Assembly: GCF_029168945.1 (NCBI RefSeq)
Contig: NC_083602.1
Span: 88,856,027-88,920,026 of the forward strand
DNA from: Cannabis sativa
Taxonomy: Eukaryota > Streptophyta > Magnoliopsida > Rosales > Cannabaceae
Length of the DNA stretch: 64,000 nucleotides
Direction: 5' to 3'
Shown here: positions 1 to 11,536 of the stretch, piece by piece
How positions within the stretch are numbered: the stretch's first letter is position 1
How the letters are laid out: each line of letters begins with the position of its first letter
Notes under the pieces: generated by a model
Databases searched by the model: none
What the model was told of the DNA's origin: nothing
What the model saw: the letters and a program-made list of their open reading frames with translations, nothing else
Position numbers and translations under genes: made by a program

Positions 1-105
1 ATATACCAAATCATGCCCTCAAACTGTTAACTTTTGGTAACTTTTGTCATTTAACAAAACAGAAGGTCCAATTGGTAACTTTTGCAAAACACAAGGTCTA
101 AAATG
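1..105. repeat. Right part of a TIR MITE (family of 39690-40089), cut by the window edge
   Basis: The text about losing track of a value after 'aaaatggtatt', with repeated blocks about not fitting into 'taacttttg' and 'atttaacaaaac', matches the right arm of the complete MITE at 39690-40089. It runs directly into a fragment of another MITE family at about 106. The left end lies outside the window. No coding potential is visible. Confidence 0.5.
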
Positions 106-285
106 GTATTGTACCCAAAATACTTTGACATAAGAGAGTCACATGGAGAGTATTTTGAAGTGACAGAGGCAAAATTAGTACAATATTTAAAAAAAGAGGT
201 AAAAATGATAAGACTTTAAAAAATAGGGTAAAAATAAAAGAGGACAATATAAAAAAAGTATAGAGTGTAATTTCCTCAAAATTGG
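106..285. repeat. Partial MITE of the 38509-38769 family
   Basis: This stretch is closely similar to 38605-38769, including 'gagtcacatggagagtat' and the right end 'gtgtaatttcctc'. The left third of the family is absent because the other MITE fragment adjoins it. It is non-coding; the short minus ORF across it is an accident of low stop density. Confidence 0.6.
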
Positions 286-1002
286 GAGTAGTAATCTCGA
301 TGTATGCAACTACTTTAATTAGTACTAATAAGTCATCTCCAATGGTAAAACTCAAATTTAGTATTAAATCAACACTAAAAAATTATTATTTTAATATTAA
401 ATTTCTTTTCAATTCCAATTACAATAGTAAAAATTACACTAAAATTTATATTCTTTATTATGATATTATTTTATTAATATAATAAAAATATTTTAATACT
501 AAATATATATAATTTTTTAATTTTTTTGAAAAAGTAGTATTTAATTATTAAAATTAGGGCCATTTATGAATTTTGTTATAATGTTTTGGAGTAAATATAA
601 TGTAAAATCACATTATATTTAGCGTTTTAAAAGGGGGTTGAAGATGACTTTAGCACTATTATTGGCTTATTGCATACTTTTAAGTTTTAATGTAAATGTT
701 GTTCGTTATTTTCAGCTGTAAATTAATATTATATAAAAACATATGGTTGATATCAAATATATTTTTGTATATTGATATTCTCTGCGATGTTATAAATTAG
801 GTTAAAAAAAGTGTGAAAAGACCAAAACTTATAAGTAAAATAATACAACTAACCTAATTATAATTATAATAATGGATCTAATTTATGTCCAAGTTAAATT
901 GAATTGGGATTGGATAATTTATAATTTATAATATTCAAGTTTCAAATTAAATTGAATTTAATTGGTTAAGATATAAAACTTTAGATATAGCATTGCTATA
1001 AG

Positions 1003-1647
1003 TAGGGTGGGTGTGCATCATCCAATTCAATTCAATTGAACTGAACCGATCCGATCTAATCTAATTATAAAAATTTGGATATCCAATTATAATTTGATTG
1101 GATTGGATGGTAAAAGTTAGATTCTAATTGGATTGGATCCATTATTGGATGTAAATCTCAAAATTCAATTAAAAATCAATTCAATCCAATTATATTTATA
1201 TATGTTAATAAATTATTTATATAATAATATATATTGAAAAATATAATACATATTTATTAGATTTTTTGTGTGTGTTGAATTTGTAACACTTGGTTGGTTT
1301 GTTTATTTATTTTCATGATATTTTGTTCTATTTAATTACTTAAAAATATTTTTGTTTTAATTATTTAAAACTTTTAGCTACATTACACTTGTAACAATAG
1401 CATATTTATGAAATATTAAACTTAAATAAAATGTGATAATTAGTTTTTACTTTTCTTTATATTTTTAAGTTAATATTAAAATTGTGTAATTAGATATCAA
1501 ATTAAAAACCGATCTAATCCAATTAGTAATTGAATTGGATTGGATTTTGAGGTCTAATTGAATTGGATCGGATGATGATTTTCTAAATTCAATTACTATC
1601 AGATTGGATCAAATAAGGAAAAAAGGTTGGACGGATGCCCACTCCTA
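1003..1647. mobile_element. Non-autonomous hAT element, 645 bp
   Basis: The element starts TAGGGTGGG and ends CCCACTCCTA, and is bounded by an exact 8-bp TSD GCTATAAG at 995-1002 and 1648-1655. An 8-bp TSD with TAGGG-type ends is the hAT pattern. The interior has subterminal repeats built from 'ccaattcaatt' and 'gattggat' in both orientations, which are typical transposase-binding arrays. It holds no ORF of note. Confidence 0.85.
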
Positions 1648-1655
1648 GCTATAAG

Positions 1656-2330
1656 GTATTAATGTGGTATCTAACACTATTTAAAGGTTGCATTTTGTAA
1701 ATAATTAATGATATTTTATAATAATTATTAAATTAAATTATATGTGACTTGATACTTAATTATACTAATAATTATATTAACAACTTTAAAAAAATAACTT
1801 TTACAAAATATTATTAACTAATTATTTGTAGTGACAAATTACTCTTAATTGCGTTTCTTTAATTTTCTTTCTATTAGTTTATGGGACTCGGATCCTCTGT
1901 CCAATTTATCTGTACTAAATTCTGTCTAACCAATCAGATTTGGCCACACTAATTAATGAATTAACAGCCATCCCTTTCCAATATTTATATTTAATTTTAA
2001 TTCTTTAATTAATATTTCTAGAAGATGATATTGATCACCTTATCTTAAACTTCACTAGTCTTTCTCCATCCGAGTCACTAAAATCCCAGCTGGCCAAAGT
2101 TACACTTTTAATACTATATTCTCAAAAGTGAAGCCCTTTTTCAAACCACAAAATTTTTATAGTTGTTCTTTATGACTATACATATCATTTCTATAATCCA
2201 ATTAATAGTCATCATACATTAAATGAAAATGAAACACTAATATTTATTTACTTTCAGAGAAAGACCAAGACTTGTTCATAATGTAGAATTTATATATAGA
2301 GAGAGATAAGTAACCAAATTAAGTTATCAT
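1656..2330. other. AT-rich intergenic DNA, no gene seen
   Basis: Only AT-rich sequence is visible. 1656-1840 resembles a degraded member of the MITE family at 9008-9192, sharing the 'gacttgatacttaatta' type core. I see no ORF, RNA gene or clear terminal repeat otherwise. Confidence 0.5.
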
Positions 2331-2332
2331 AC

Positions 2333-2660
2333 ACTCACTAAAAATAAAAATAAAAAATAGTGACAATTGTTTAGTTATAACATATTTTTTTTTAAAAAAT
2401 TATTATGTGATTTTTAATCACAACAAAAAGTTACTTGTGATTAAAATATAACATGTAAATACAAATTATCACTAATTTAGTTTTAGTCACAACAAGTATT
2501 ATGATTAAAAATATATTTAATCACAACAAATTTTGATTTTTATGACTAATAATACCTTTAGTTATGAATTTTTTAGATAAAATATGAAAATAATAATTTA
2601 TAATTAGTCACAACTTTTTTCCTTATAGTTATAAATTTTATTATATAGTCTCTCAAATTT
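2333..2660. repeat. CACTA-like MITE, copy 1
   Basis: The sequence starts near CACTAAAAATA and ends near TATATAGT. It carries inverted blocks of 'agtcacaa' and 'ttgtgatt' spread over 320 bp. A second copy sits at 33968-34290 with the same order of blocks. The short CACTA-like ends suggest a miniature En/Spm-type element. Boundaries are approximate. Confidence 0.55.
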
Positions 2661-4560
2661 GTACTAAATAGTAAAATTACAAGTGGTTTTATATAAATAT
2701 ATTTTTTATGGCTTTTATTGTAGACTTCAAATGTGGTAGTTGAGTTAGAGCACTCATAGTAAAATAGTTAAAAGAGTTAAATTAAAGAATAAGTTAAAAA
2801 AAATAAAAATATATATAGTTAAGAATTTAAGTTAAAAAATATATACATGTTGATGAATTGTTCTAGTATAAAAATAAAAAATTATAAGTTTATGAATAGT
2901 GCTTAACTAGTAGTAAGAGATTTTTAAGGCTTAAAAAATATATATGTATAACATTTTTTAAAGGAATGATTTGAATAGAGCACTTAAACAATAGGGACAA
3001 GTATCTATCTAAATATACTCTTTTAAAGAATTAGTAACAATATAGAAGTAGTTAGTGCATGAACAACACTATTTATATTGTGCAAAATAGCATTATAAAA
3101 ACTACTACCAACAATTACTAATAAAGATTAGAGAGACTACATCAATAATAATAGAATAATATATATGTATAACATATTATTATTTGTGTTTTATAAATAT
3201 TATTTAAATAATTTAAAATTTTGATATAGACATATAGTGCAATATTAATGTGCATAAAATAAAAATAAAAAATATGTGAAATTTTAATGTAGTATTTTAA
3301 AAAATCTTTATATATAAAATGTTGTTATCTAATATTTTTATTGGTTTAATATAAAAATATTTAATTAAATTTAGTAGTGTTAGTAGGGTTAATTTTATAA
3401 ATATATATAAATTTTAATATTATTAATTTTAAATTAATTTATTATTTTAAGTTAATTGAACTTACACTAATTTTAAATTAATTTAAATATATATACATAT
3501 TAATGTATCATTTGTAATATTATTATATATTTTTTTTATTATAATTTTAATATTTTTTAACTTTTATATTTATTTTTCTTAAATTTTTTATAACTTTAAA
3601 TATTATTTTTAAAAAATTAATAAATAGTATTCTTTTATTTATAAAATTTTAAAATATTATTGCACCTAATAATAATCTAGTAAATAGATAAGTGTTTCTA
3701 TTTTTAGTAAGTTGCATTGCAAGTTAGTGGAACTTGTCTTAGAAATTTCCTTTTTTTTTTCTTTTAAAATATACATTAGGAGTTTTTCATAAGACTCAAG
3801 AGAAATCTTTGGGTATATTGGATTATTGGAATATGGCCTAAGTTTATAAAAAAAAAAAAATTAATTAAAAAATATAGTCAGCCGCCCCAGATAATAATCA
3901 TCTTTATTTTAATTAAGTCTCTATGTATGTAAGGATTAAAATGTGATCTTTTGTTGGATATTAATTCTAAAGCTCATCATATATATATATATTCATTAAA
4001 CATATTCCAATCTTTTAATTTGCATATACCATTACACCCACTTTTTTAATATTTTAATCATAGAAGCAAAGCTTTTCCATGAAAAAGAACAAAAAGTGAA
4101 CATTATTATATAAAAAAAGGAAAATAAATAGATTAATTAATGAAAGGAGATATATCACATATGAACAAACTGACATTTTAATACACTTTTTTACATATAA
4201 AGATTACATCAATATAACAACAACAAAAAAAAAAAAAACAGAGACAAAACCCTAAAACCCCATAACAAATCTTCCAAATCTATATGATATGATTCATCAT
4301 CTCCAGCCAAAAAAAGGTCGCCCAAGACAACACAACATAACAAAATGGAAGCTTTTGTTTTCCTCCTACGTACGACACAAATAACAAAAAACGACAACTT
4401 TTACAAAAACAGTGATAGTGTTGGGTAAGGTATCATGGTCCTGCAAAACTAACTAAAACACAAGTTATTGCAGAAACACAAAAACCTTAACATACCCAAA
4501 AAAAAAAAAAAAAAAAAAAAAGCTATATAATTAGATCCCAAACCAAAACATTGGATCATA
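2661..4560. other. AT-rich intergenic DNA, no gene seen
   Basis: About 1.9 kb of very AT-rich sequence with homopolymer runs, for example an A-run at 4498-4520. The only minus ORF (4209-4397) is low-complexity and hydrophobic, lies downstream of the small minus-strand gene and is not convincing. The stretch from about 4560 to 4744 is likely the 3' UTR of that gene. Confidence 0.5.
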
Positions 4561-4744
4561 AATATATAGCTTCTAAATTCTAATACACAATTAATTTATA
4601 TTTTCCAGCCGAAAACAAATAAAACAGTAGGACTGGAAAAGTTGGGTGATTTTTAATATGCTCAGTTCAAAAACAACCAAGACATAATAAAAAGATGGTT
4701 TTTTTGTTTTTTTTTCGAAACCCCATTTGAAAAAGTTTCGATCT

Positions 4745-4954
4745 TTAGGTGGTTTCAGAGTTGGCGTCGGAGTTGTAGGAGCTGGCCGGTGGAGATGGGG
4801 TATTTCCGGTGGTTTCAGAGGTTGGAACTCTTGAAGTGACGGTTGAGACGACTGTTTTGACAAGGCTGTCGAAGATTCGAGCTTTGATTTGGCCACGTTT
4901 TGGGGGAATACTTGGCTGTTTTTTGTTGTTAGTGGTGGTGGGATTGGTGGCCAT
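4745..4954 (-). CDS. Small conserved-looking protein of unknown function, 69 aa
   Basis: The ATG is at 4954-4952 and the stop at 4747-4745. The product is hydrophilic with no signal peptide or membrane segment. It has a polar Asn/Thr-rich start (1-13), a basic block PPKRGQIKARIF (17-28), a short amphipathic stretch SLVKTVVSTV (30-39) and a Ser/Pro-rich tail with SSYNSDA near the C-terminus. Small plant proteins of this layout exist, but I cannot assign a function. Support for a real gene comes from its context: the start follows a plausible leader, and a TATA box lies about 170 bp upstream. The upstream region was also duplicated with a breakpoint right at this ATG. A longer ORF in another frame (4591-4896) looks like a shadow. 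Confidence 0.65.
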   Translation of the reverse strand: MATNPTTTNNKKQPSIPPKRGQIKARIFDSLVKTVVSTVTSRVPTSETTGNTPSPPASSYNSDANSETT

Positions 4955-5650
4955 GGCTGATCAAACGGTGCGTTTTGATCTGAGAAAGAAGAAATTCGAA
5001 AACAGAGTATCTGAAAAGAAAAAAAATAAAAAATAAAAAAAGAGAAAAAGAGAAGAGGGGATTTGGGGAAAGTGAAAAGAGGAAAAGTTATAGGGAGAAG
5101 TGGTGGTGGTGTTGGGGTTATGTGTATTTATAGTGAATTTTTTTATAACTAAGGCAGACTCTGTTTTGGGTGTAAAAATAAAATGTGTGATTTTTTTTTT
5201 TTTTTTTTCATGTTTGGATATTTGGTTTGGTGGGTGTGCTCCAATATGATTTGACTTAGTTTAGTTTAGTTTGCTTGTGAATTACATTAACTAATAGTTC
5301 CGTACAATTGAGTATAGGAACTAACATATGTGTTTCCTATAAATGATCTATTCTAGATTCTAGTACTAGTCTTGAGTTGAGTTACTTCAACCCATTTAAA
5401 TGATCATCTATGTAATCTTCTCCATGTGGCTGCTGCCGAAGTGGGGAGTTTTTACTTGGGCCTTCAAGTACTATGAATAGGAACAAGTCAACCCATCACC
5501 AATCTAAGTCACCTTTATAATAGCAGCTATGGACTGGTGGCTCATTTAACATTTTAAACTAATTAAAGAATTTCTTAAAAGGAAAAAACCTCACCCCACT
5601 TTAACCCCACATTCTTTCTCCTAAGCTACCCCAATCAAACATGCTTTTAA
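4955..5650 (-). repeat. Promoter and leader region, copy 1 of a duplication
   Basis: From the start codon of the small gene outward, this segment matches 7588-9425 at high identity over leader, TATA box and upstream region. The copy at this position still has its coding region. At 5340-5370 it shows the empty site 'attctagattctagtacta' that a transposon filled in copy 2. Confidence 0.85.
5125..5133 (-). promoter_or_regulatory. TATA box of the small minus-strand gene
   Basis: On the minus strand this reads CTATAAATA, an ideal plant TATA box. It lies about 170 bp before the ATG at 4954, which predicts transcription start near 5095 and a leader of about 140 nt, purine- and pyrimidine-skewed. 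The same box is kept in the orphan promoter copy at about 7756-7764. Confidence 0.6.
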
Positions 5651-5939
5651 CAGACAAGGTCAGCAAAAGGTTACATAGATGGGAAGGGAAATTTCTTTTT
5701 AAAGGGCGGTAAAGAAATCCTAATCAAGTGGGTGGTGCAAACTCTTCCTAGTTATGTAATGAATGTTTTTTATTAGACCACTTTCAATAATTTTTTTATT
5801 TTATTCTTTTAAAATACTTTATTAAAACTTTTTTTTTTTTTTGTTTGTATTTTGCTTCATATATTTTGTTAATTCCATTTTTGGCATATTTAATTGACAA
5901 AAATATTTTATTATTCTTTGTATATTTCGGCTCGCATGT

Positions 5940-7015
5940 ATTGATATGGTTTCCCTAAGTTTTGATTACACATTGATTCTTTGCTAACCAGCTGTTATTC
6001 TGATCTTGTGTTGAGTTTCCCATTTTCTAAGATCAGGTTTCTTGAAGAGAAAACCGGAGCTAGACTTTCCTTTTCTATAAAAGGAAAGTTGTAGCTACTG
6101 CCCACGATTCTGTAGGTACAGAAACGGAAATTCCTGGACTGATTGAAGAATTATTTTAGGGAAGTTTCTAGTGGGTTGAGGTCTTGTTCGAATAGAATGT
6201 AAAATTTGTCTATGAGATGTATATTCATTATAAATACATCTTATAGCTGCTAGGTTTTGTATCTCTTTCATTCACTTTCATATCTTAAGGAAAGAGTGTC
6301 TTTGTTTAGTACCTCTCTTGCCTCTTGGTACCTCTCTTGTATCTTTGAATTCCATTCATATCTTTAGAAAAGAGAGTCTTTGTTATGTAGAGAAGAGTTG
6401 TTCTACTCTTACTCTGTTTATTTGCTGTTTGTATTGTCTTGAGTCTGTATTCAAGTCTACAACGAAGAAGAACATCAGTGCACCTTCGGGAGAAGGGTAT
6501 TTACAAGCTTTCGAGAGATTGCTTTTGAAGTCTTGCATCGGGAGGATACAAGCACACCTTCGGGAGAAGGGTTTTACAAGCTTTCGGGAGATTGCTTTTG
6601 AAGTCTTGCATCGGGATGATACAAGCACACAACCTTCGGGAGATGGTTGTATAGGCTTTCGGGAGATAGCCTTTAAGCCTTGAATCGGGAGGATTCAAGC
6701 ACTCTTCAAGGTGATCGAAGGGAGTTCGAGCTCTTGGAGTTTTATCAAGATTCGGTTAGTAGGTGGAATACATCAAGCTTGCGGCATACAATAAGAGGGA
6801 GTCTATTTACGCATAAGTCAATTACTTTGTATTTTTGATACCGATCTAATGAATCTTATCTCTGGGCGTGGCCCCGTGGACTAGTAACAATCTGAAAGGA
6901 TTGTTGAAACCACATACAAAAATCTTGTGTATTTTTACTTTTATGCACTGTTTGTTTTTCTGGGTTTCTCTAGAGTTACAGAGTTGCATTCTGTAACTAC
7001 AAAAAACTGTTTTCA
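5940..7015 (+). mobile_element. Probable solo LTR (copia-like), boundaries uncertain
   Basis: The stretch has a TATA box (TATAAATA, about 6231-6238), a leader-like transcribed region, and a tail with 'gcgtggccccgtggactag' and 'accacatacaaaaatcttgtg', which resembles the R/U5 part of plant copia LTRs. No polyprotein adjoins it. The minus and plus ORFs inside come from the tandem repeat at 6478-6705. Left and right ends and a TSD could not be fixed. It could also be a different transcribed repeat. Confidence 0.5.
6478..6705 (+). repeat. Tandem repeat, about 70-75 bp x 3, inside the probable LTR
   Basis: Three diverged units contain 'ccttcgggaga', 'acaagctttcgggagattg' and 'catcgggaggatacaagcac'. 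The palindrome-like 'ttcgggag' recurs at least six times. The overlapping ORFs on both strands are products of the repeat. Confidence 0.7.
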
Positions 7016-7210
7016 GTACTAGTTTTATTATTCCGTATTTAATTAATCATTTATTTAAATAATCAAACTGGGAATATTAAAATACGGAATTTCATATTTA
7101 CATTATACTATACATAAACTTTTTTATAATTTTCTCTAAACTATTTAAATAATATATTTATAATACACTCAAATAATAAAATATGTAATTTTGGTGCTTG
7201 AGAGCCTTAG

Positions 7211-7527
7211 AGCATGTTTGGTATTGTTTTCTGTTTTTTGTTTTAAAAAATTGTTTTTAGAAATGAAAACAAAAAATAGTTTTTGAAGTTTTTAAAACAC
7301 AAGTCACGTTTGGTTAGTGATTTTTAAAAATAATATTAACCAAAAGTGAATTGGTTTTTAAAACAGAAAACAACATTTTGTTGTTTTCAAAATTCTTGTT
7401 TTTTGTAACTTTATTTTCTGAAAACTGTTTTTAAAAAACAAGACCAAACAAGCCAAATTGTTTTTAAAAATAATTTTCTGTTTTTAAAAACAAAAAACAG
7501 TTTTTTAGTTATGATGCCAAACATGCA
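7211..7527. mobile_element. MITE with inverted ends, 317 bp
   Basis: The left end reads AGCATGTTTGGTATTGTTTTCTG and the right end is its imperfect inverse complement. CTTAG occurs on both sides (7206-7210 and 7528-7532). The interior is made of inverted blocks of 'ttttaaaaacaga'. It is non-coding. Superfamily is uncertain. Confidence 0.65.
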
Positions 7528-8139
7528 CTTAGCCTCCTGATGAGGTGAACTCATTAGTTATTTTAGATGATATTAAACTTGAGAATGTCTGATCAAACGG
7601 TGCGTTTTGATCTGAGAAAGAAGAAATTCGAAAACAGAGTATCTGAAAAGAAAAAAAAAATAAAAAATAAAAAAAGAGAAAAAGAGAAGAGGGGATTTTG
7701 GGAAAGTGAAAAGAGGAAAAGTTATAGGGAGAAGTGGTGGTGTTGGGGTTATGTGTATTTATAGTGAATTTTTTTATAACTAAAGCAGACTTTGTTTTGG
7801 GTGTAAAAATAAAATGTGTGATCTTTTTTTTTATGTTTGGATATTAGGTTTGGTGGGTGTGCTCCAATATGATTTGACTTAGTTTAGTTTAGTTTGCTTG
7901 TGAATTACATTAACTAATAGTTCCGTACAATTGAGTATAGGAACTAACATATGTGTTTCCTATAATCAATTCTAGATTCTAGTAGGGAAATTTGATTTTC
8001 TATACTTAAAAAACTAAATTATTTTATTCTTAAACCAATACATTTTAAACTAACAAAAATATGACACTTTTCTCAAAACCCCAAAAATACCCTCAAACTC
8101 TCACAGCATCTCTCTTTCTCTCTCTATCTCGGCATCCCA

Positions 8140-8345
8140 CACCCCAGGTCCGATGGTCGGACCATGGGGTCCGATGGGGTCCGACCAATCGGACCCCATG
8201 GTCCGACCATCGGACTGGTTTTTTTTTTTTTTTTTTTCTTCATTCGATTTGAGAGAGACTTAGAGAGAGGGGGTCGGATGGTCGGACCATGGGTCCGATG
8301 GGTCCGATTGGTCGGACCCCATGGTCCGACCATCGGACCTGGGGC
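8140..8345. repeat. GC-rich inverted and direct repeats of the TCCGATGG motif
   Basis: Two blocks of about 70 bp, each nearly palindromic and built from GGTCCGACC, CCATGG and TCCGATGG, are separated by a T-run. Equivalent motif arrays occur at 60640-60835 and 62985-63620 in the large MULE. All ORFs here read through the repeats. Confidence 0.8.
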
Positions 8346-8394
8346 CTTTTTTCCTTTTTTTTTGCTTTCGATTTGATGGACCGGCGGTGAAGAG

Positions 8395-8665
8395 GGGGCC
8401 TGGGATTCGTGGGCTTCGACCGTCGGTGATGGGGGGCCTGGGATTCGTGGGACCAACGGTGAACTGGGCTTCGACCGTCGTTCGGGTTGGGGTTGGGATT
8501 CGTGGGTGAGGGTGGTTCGGGTTGGGGTTTTCGTGGGTGAGGGTGGTTCGGGTTGGGGTTGATCGTGGGTGAGGGTGGTCGACGACCGTGGGTGAGGGTG
8601 GTTCGGGTTGGGGTTGATCGTGGGTGAGGGTTTTCGTGGGTGAGGGTGGTTCGAGTGAGGGTGGG
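8395..8665 (+). repeat. G-rich degenerate tandem array
   Basis: Units of roughly 25-45 bp contain 'gtgggtgagggtggttcgggttgggg'-type phrases, repeated about seven times. The many GGG runs with short spacers make G-quadruplex folding on the + strand plausible. Confidence 0.7.
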
Positions 8666-9007
8666 CGGTTGGGGTGAGATAGAGAGAGAGAGAGAGAGAT
8701 GATGCAGAGAAAGAGAATTGTGAGGGGGGTATTTTTGGGGTTTTGAAAAAAAAGGTATAGTTTTTTTAGGGTTTAAATTTTTGGTTTAATAATAAATTTT
8801 TTTAATTTTTTAAGTATATAAAATCAAATTTCCCTTCTAGTACTAGTCTTGATTTGAGTTACTTTAACCTATTTAAATGCTCTGTAATCTTCTCCATGTG
8901 GCTGCTGTTGAAGTGGTGAGTTTTAACTTGGGCCTTCCCAAGTACTATGAATAGGAACAAGTCTTGGGTTATTTAGGCCATCACCATCCAAGTCACCTTT
9001 ATAATAG

Positions 9008-9192
9008 AGCATTACTATTAGGCACCAGTGGTGCCTAACACCTTCTCGACATGTCGCGTTGTGATTAGTTAGCGATACTTCTTAAAAGCTATTATATTAA
9101 ATTATATAAGACCCAATACTTAATTGGACCAATAACGATATTGACACGTAAGAGGATGTTAAAGTATCACTGGAACCCTTTAGCATTTATCT
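9008..9192. mobile_element. MITE, about 185 bp, inserted in the orphan promoter copy
   Basis: The insertion interrupts the duplicated promoter between 'ataatag' and 'ctatgg'. TAATAG lies on both sides (9002-9007, 9193-9198). The ends are imperfect inverted repeats around 'ggcaccagtggtgcc'. Related diverged copies appear near 58060-58215 and 1656-1840. Confidence 0.7.
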
Positions 9193-9639
9193 TAATAGCT
9201 ATGGTGGCCCATTTAACATTTTAAACTAATAAAAAAATTTCTTAAAAGAAAAAAAATTAGTAGTAACCACATAACTTGACAATCACTAGGGTTACACAAC
9301 TCCATCTCACTCCACTTTGACTCCACATTCTTTCAAGCTTCCTCCTAAGCTACCCCATTCCTAGCTAGTTTTACCAAACACCTTCAAACAAGCAGCCCGA
9401 AAAGGCCAGGAACAGGTCAGTAAGCTCCCCTAGTAAACTTGACAACATCCATTCAATCCTTTCCTTCACTGAGTTTCCTATCCCCCCTACACTAATAGAA
9501 ATAAAGTTTTATTTAGTAATTAAGATATTTTGTGGGTCTAATTAATAATATATTTAAATTGTATTTTTGTTTGATTATTATTTATAATTATTAAATGAAA
9601 AATTAGTATTAAAATAATTAGATTTGATTAAGTAAAATT

Positions 9640-10110
9640 GGAAAAAGACAAATTGTTCAACTTAAGCTTAAATGAAACAAAAGTTGGCAAAAATTAAATC
9701 ATGGGCATGCACGATGCATTTCGGCCATGAAGTGTTTTTGAGCCCAATTATTTTTATTTTAGCTCATCTAATCTAACTTTAACCCTATTTAGAGCATTAT
9801 ATAAGGAAAAAAAATGAGAGCTTTGTAGACAAGTGATTCAAGTCAAAATCTAACAAGAAAAGTTCTCTCTTTTTCTCTTTGAATTTTAAAATATACTTTC
9901 CCGTTCTCACTCTCAAAATCGCATCTAATAGTGAGTTGAGTATCAACCCAGTCTAATCAAGGTGGTACTTAGATCTTTGTGGAAGATTGTGAAGACTTGC
10001 CACTTTTCGGTTCGAGGATACAATTCTAGGTTCATTACTTGGCAATAACCTACTACAGAAAGGGAAGCGAGAGTTAGAGTGACTAAACAAAATGAGTCAC
10101 TTAATTATGT
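9640..10110 (+). mobile_element. Possible LTR fragment or solo LTR
   Basis: A TATA box (TTATATAAGG, near 9801) is followed by a transcribed-looking leader with 'gacaagtgattcaagtc' and 'ctaatcaaggtggtacttag'. This resembles U3/R/U5 order in plant LTRs. No ORF, PBS or TSD was found, so the call is weak. Confidence 0.35.
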
Positions 10111-10339
10111 TGCAATCAATGTAAGAAATCTGAAACTTTATATGTGTTTATATTAATTGTTTGATAAATAATATTTTAGGATGTTATATTATAATATAAA
10201 TAATAAAATATACATGGTAGTAAATAGAATTAAGTAAACTAAGTTCCAACAATTACAACAAACAATTGACCTATAATCAAAAGCTTGGGAATGTTTTTCA
10301 GTCTTGAGAATTAAAGAGAGGAGTATTAATCAGTTGATA

Positions 10340-10930
10340 AGGAATCTTTCATGTTTCAAAGAACGACAATACATTTTCGGAAATTTCCTCACAAATGTTA
10401 GCCCATAACACTTCGAAATTTTTTGAACTAAACCCATCAAGACCTAAACTTTTCAACTCTTGAATATTAAATAAGGTTTTCTTAACATCGAGGCTAGTAA
10501 AAAGCTTAATCAACTAAATCTGTTGATCACTACTTAGAGTAGCACTCATAGTCAAACACTCGTTGTTACTCATAGAGGTCGAACTTGGACTGCCTATAAA
10601 GCTTTTGAAGTGGTTTAAATAATGGTAAACTACCTCATCATAATCATTCACCAAGGTACCACGCGCGTGTATCAACAAAAGAAGCAATTCCATTACCTTC
10701 CTTTTTTTTAATTTTGGCATGAATAAATATTGTATTTTTTTCTCCAAACTTCAAACAGTTTATCTTACTTTTTTACCTGAAATAACTTTCAATCATCTAG
10801 CACACAAGTTTAAAGTTGCTTTTATCTCTTTCTCTTCCTTGAGTAATTCCACAGATTGATTTTGTTATATTGTAATTGTTGTTGGATCCAATCAAAATAA
10901 GATTTAGCCGAACTATAAGTAAATATTTCC
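10340..10930 (-). pseudogene. L1-type LINE reverse transcriptase remnant
   Basis: Read on minus, the region gives pieces typical of plant non-LTR retrotransposon polyproteins just before and within the reverse transcriptase domain. These are a segment with 'FDWIQQQLQYNK' (about 10870-10915), then the PKLKKRKVM and VVYHYLNHF segment (10514-10747), and after an in-frame stop a piece with LGLDGFSSKNFEVLW. The last matches the usual SPGPDGF..KF..LW region just upstream of the catalytic palm. The frame is broken by stops and shifts. No poly(A) end or TSD was found. Confidence 0.75.
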
Positions 10931-11536
10931 CACCATGTTCCTATAACTTCATTCCAATTCTTTATCGCTTAAAAATATGGTTCTCTGTTCATATATTGAA
11001 AGATTTAAAAATTCGAAATCCTAAGTATTTAATTTGCAGATTTCTAATAATACAATTGATGTATTTTTAGTCATGATAATAATAATTTAAGCCAAAAATT
11101 AAAACAACTTGATTTTTAAATACATAATACAAAAATATGCTATAGGAGAAATTTCACAAATGAAAGATATTGTAATTGAAAAATATACTTTGAATGAATT
11201 ATTTTTTTGAAATTGTACTTGAAGTAAATTATTATTTTTAGTATGTGAAAAATATTATTTGAATTCTAATTTAACGTTCTCTCTAATTACAATCAATAAA
11301 AAAATGTCGATGTGGTATTCGTATTATATGAAAAAGAAAAAATAAATAAATGCAAAATAAAAAAGGAATTTTTAAATATAATATTTTTTAATGTTTTATT
11401 TGTGACATTATGGTCTAAAATTTTTTATTTATAAAATTTAAAATTATAAAAATACACTTTAATGAACAGAAAATAAAAAAAAATAACTAATAAATAACGA
11501 GTAATCAATCTCACAACAAATATAAATAAACTATAA

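Larger units (their letters stand above)
7985..8834. mobile_element. Non-autonomous MULE-like TIR element, 850 bp
   Basis: The left end GGGAAATTTGATTTT is repeated inverted at the right end, and similarity between the ends continues for over 50 bp. TTCTAGTA flanks it on both sides (7977-7984, 8835-8842). Copy 1 of the promoter duplication shows the site before insertion. The same terminus begins the large MULE at 60151, which makes this a small relative. An 8-bp TSD alone would also fit hAT. The AT-rich ends enclose a GC-rich core of 'ggtccga' inverted blocks and a G-rich array. Confidence 0.9.
7588..9425 (-). repeat. Orphan promoter/leader copy 2, interrupted by two insertions
   Basis: Homology to 4955-5650 begins just outside the start codon of the small gene and ends near 9425. 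The coding region is missing, so this is a promoter with leader and TATA box but no gene. A MULE-type element (7985-8834) and a MITE (9008-9192) lie inside it. Without these insertions the homologous part is about 790 bp, and the gene-proximal 380 bp are nearly identical to copy 1. Confidence 0.85.

Noticed and set aside
8061..8509. Four ORFs on both strands near 8.1-8.5 kb
   Set aside because: All read through the palindromic TCCGATGG blocks of the 850-bp element.
10876..11070. 64-aa plus ORF
   Set aside because: It overlaps the antisense LINE remnant and AT-rich DNA; no domain and no start context.
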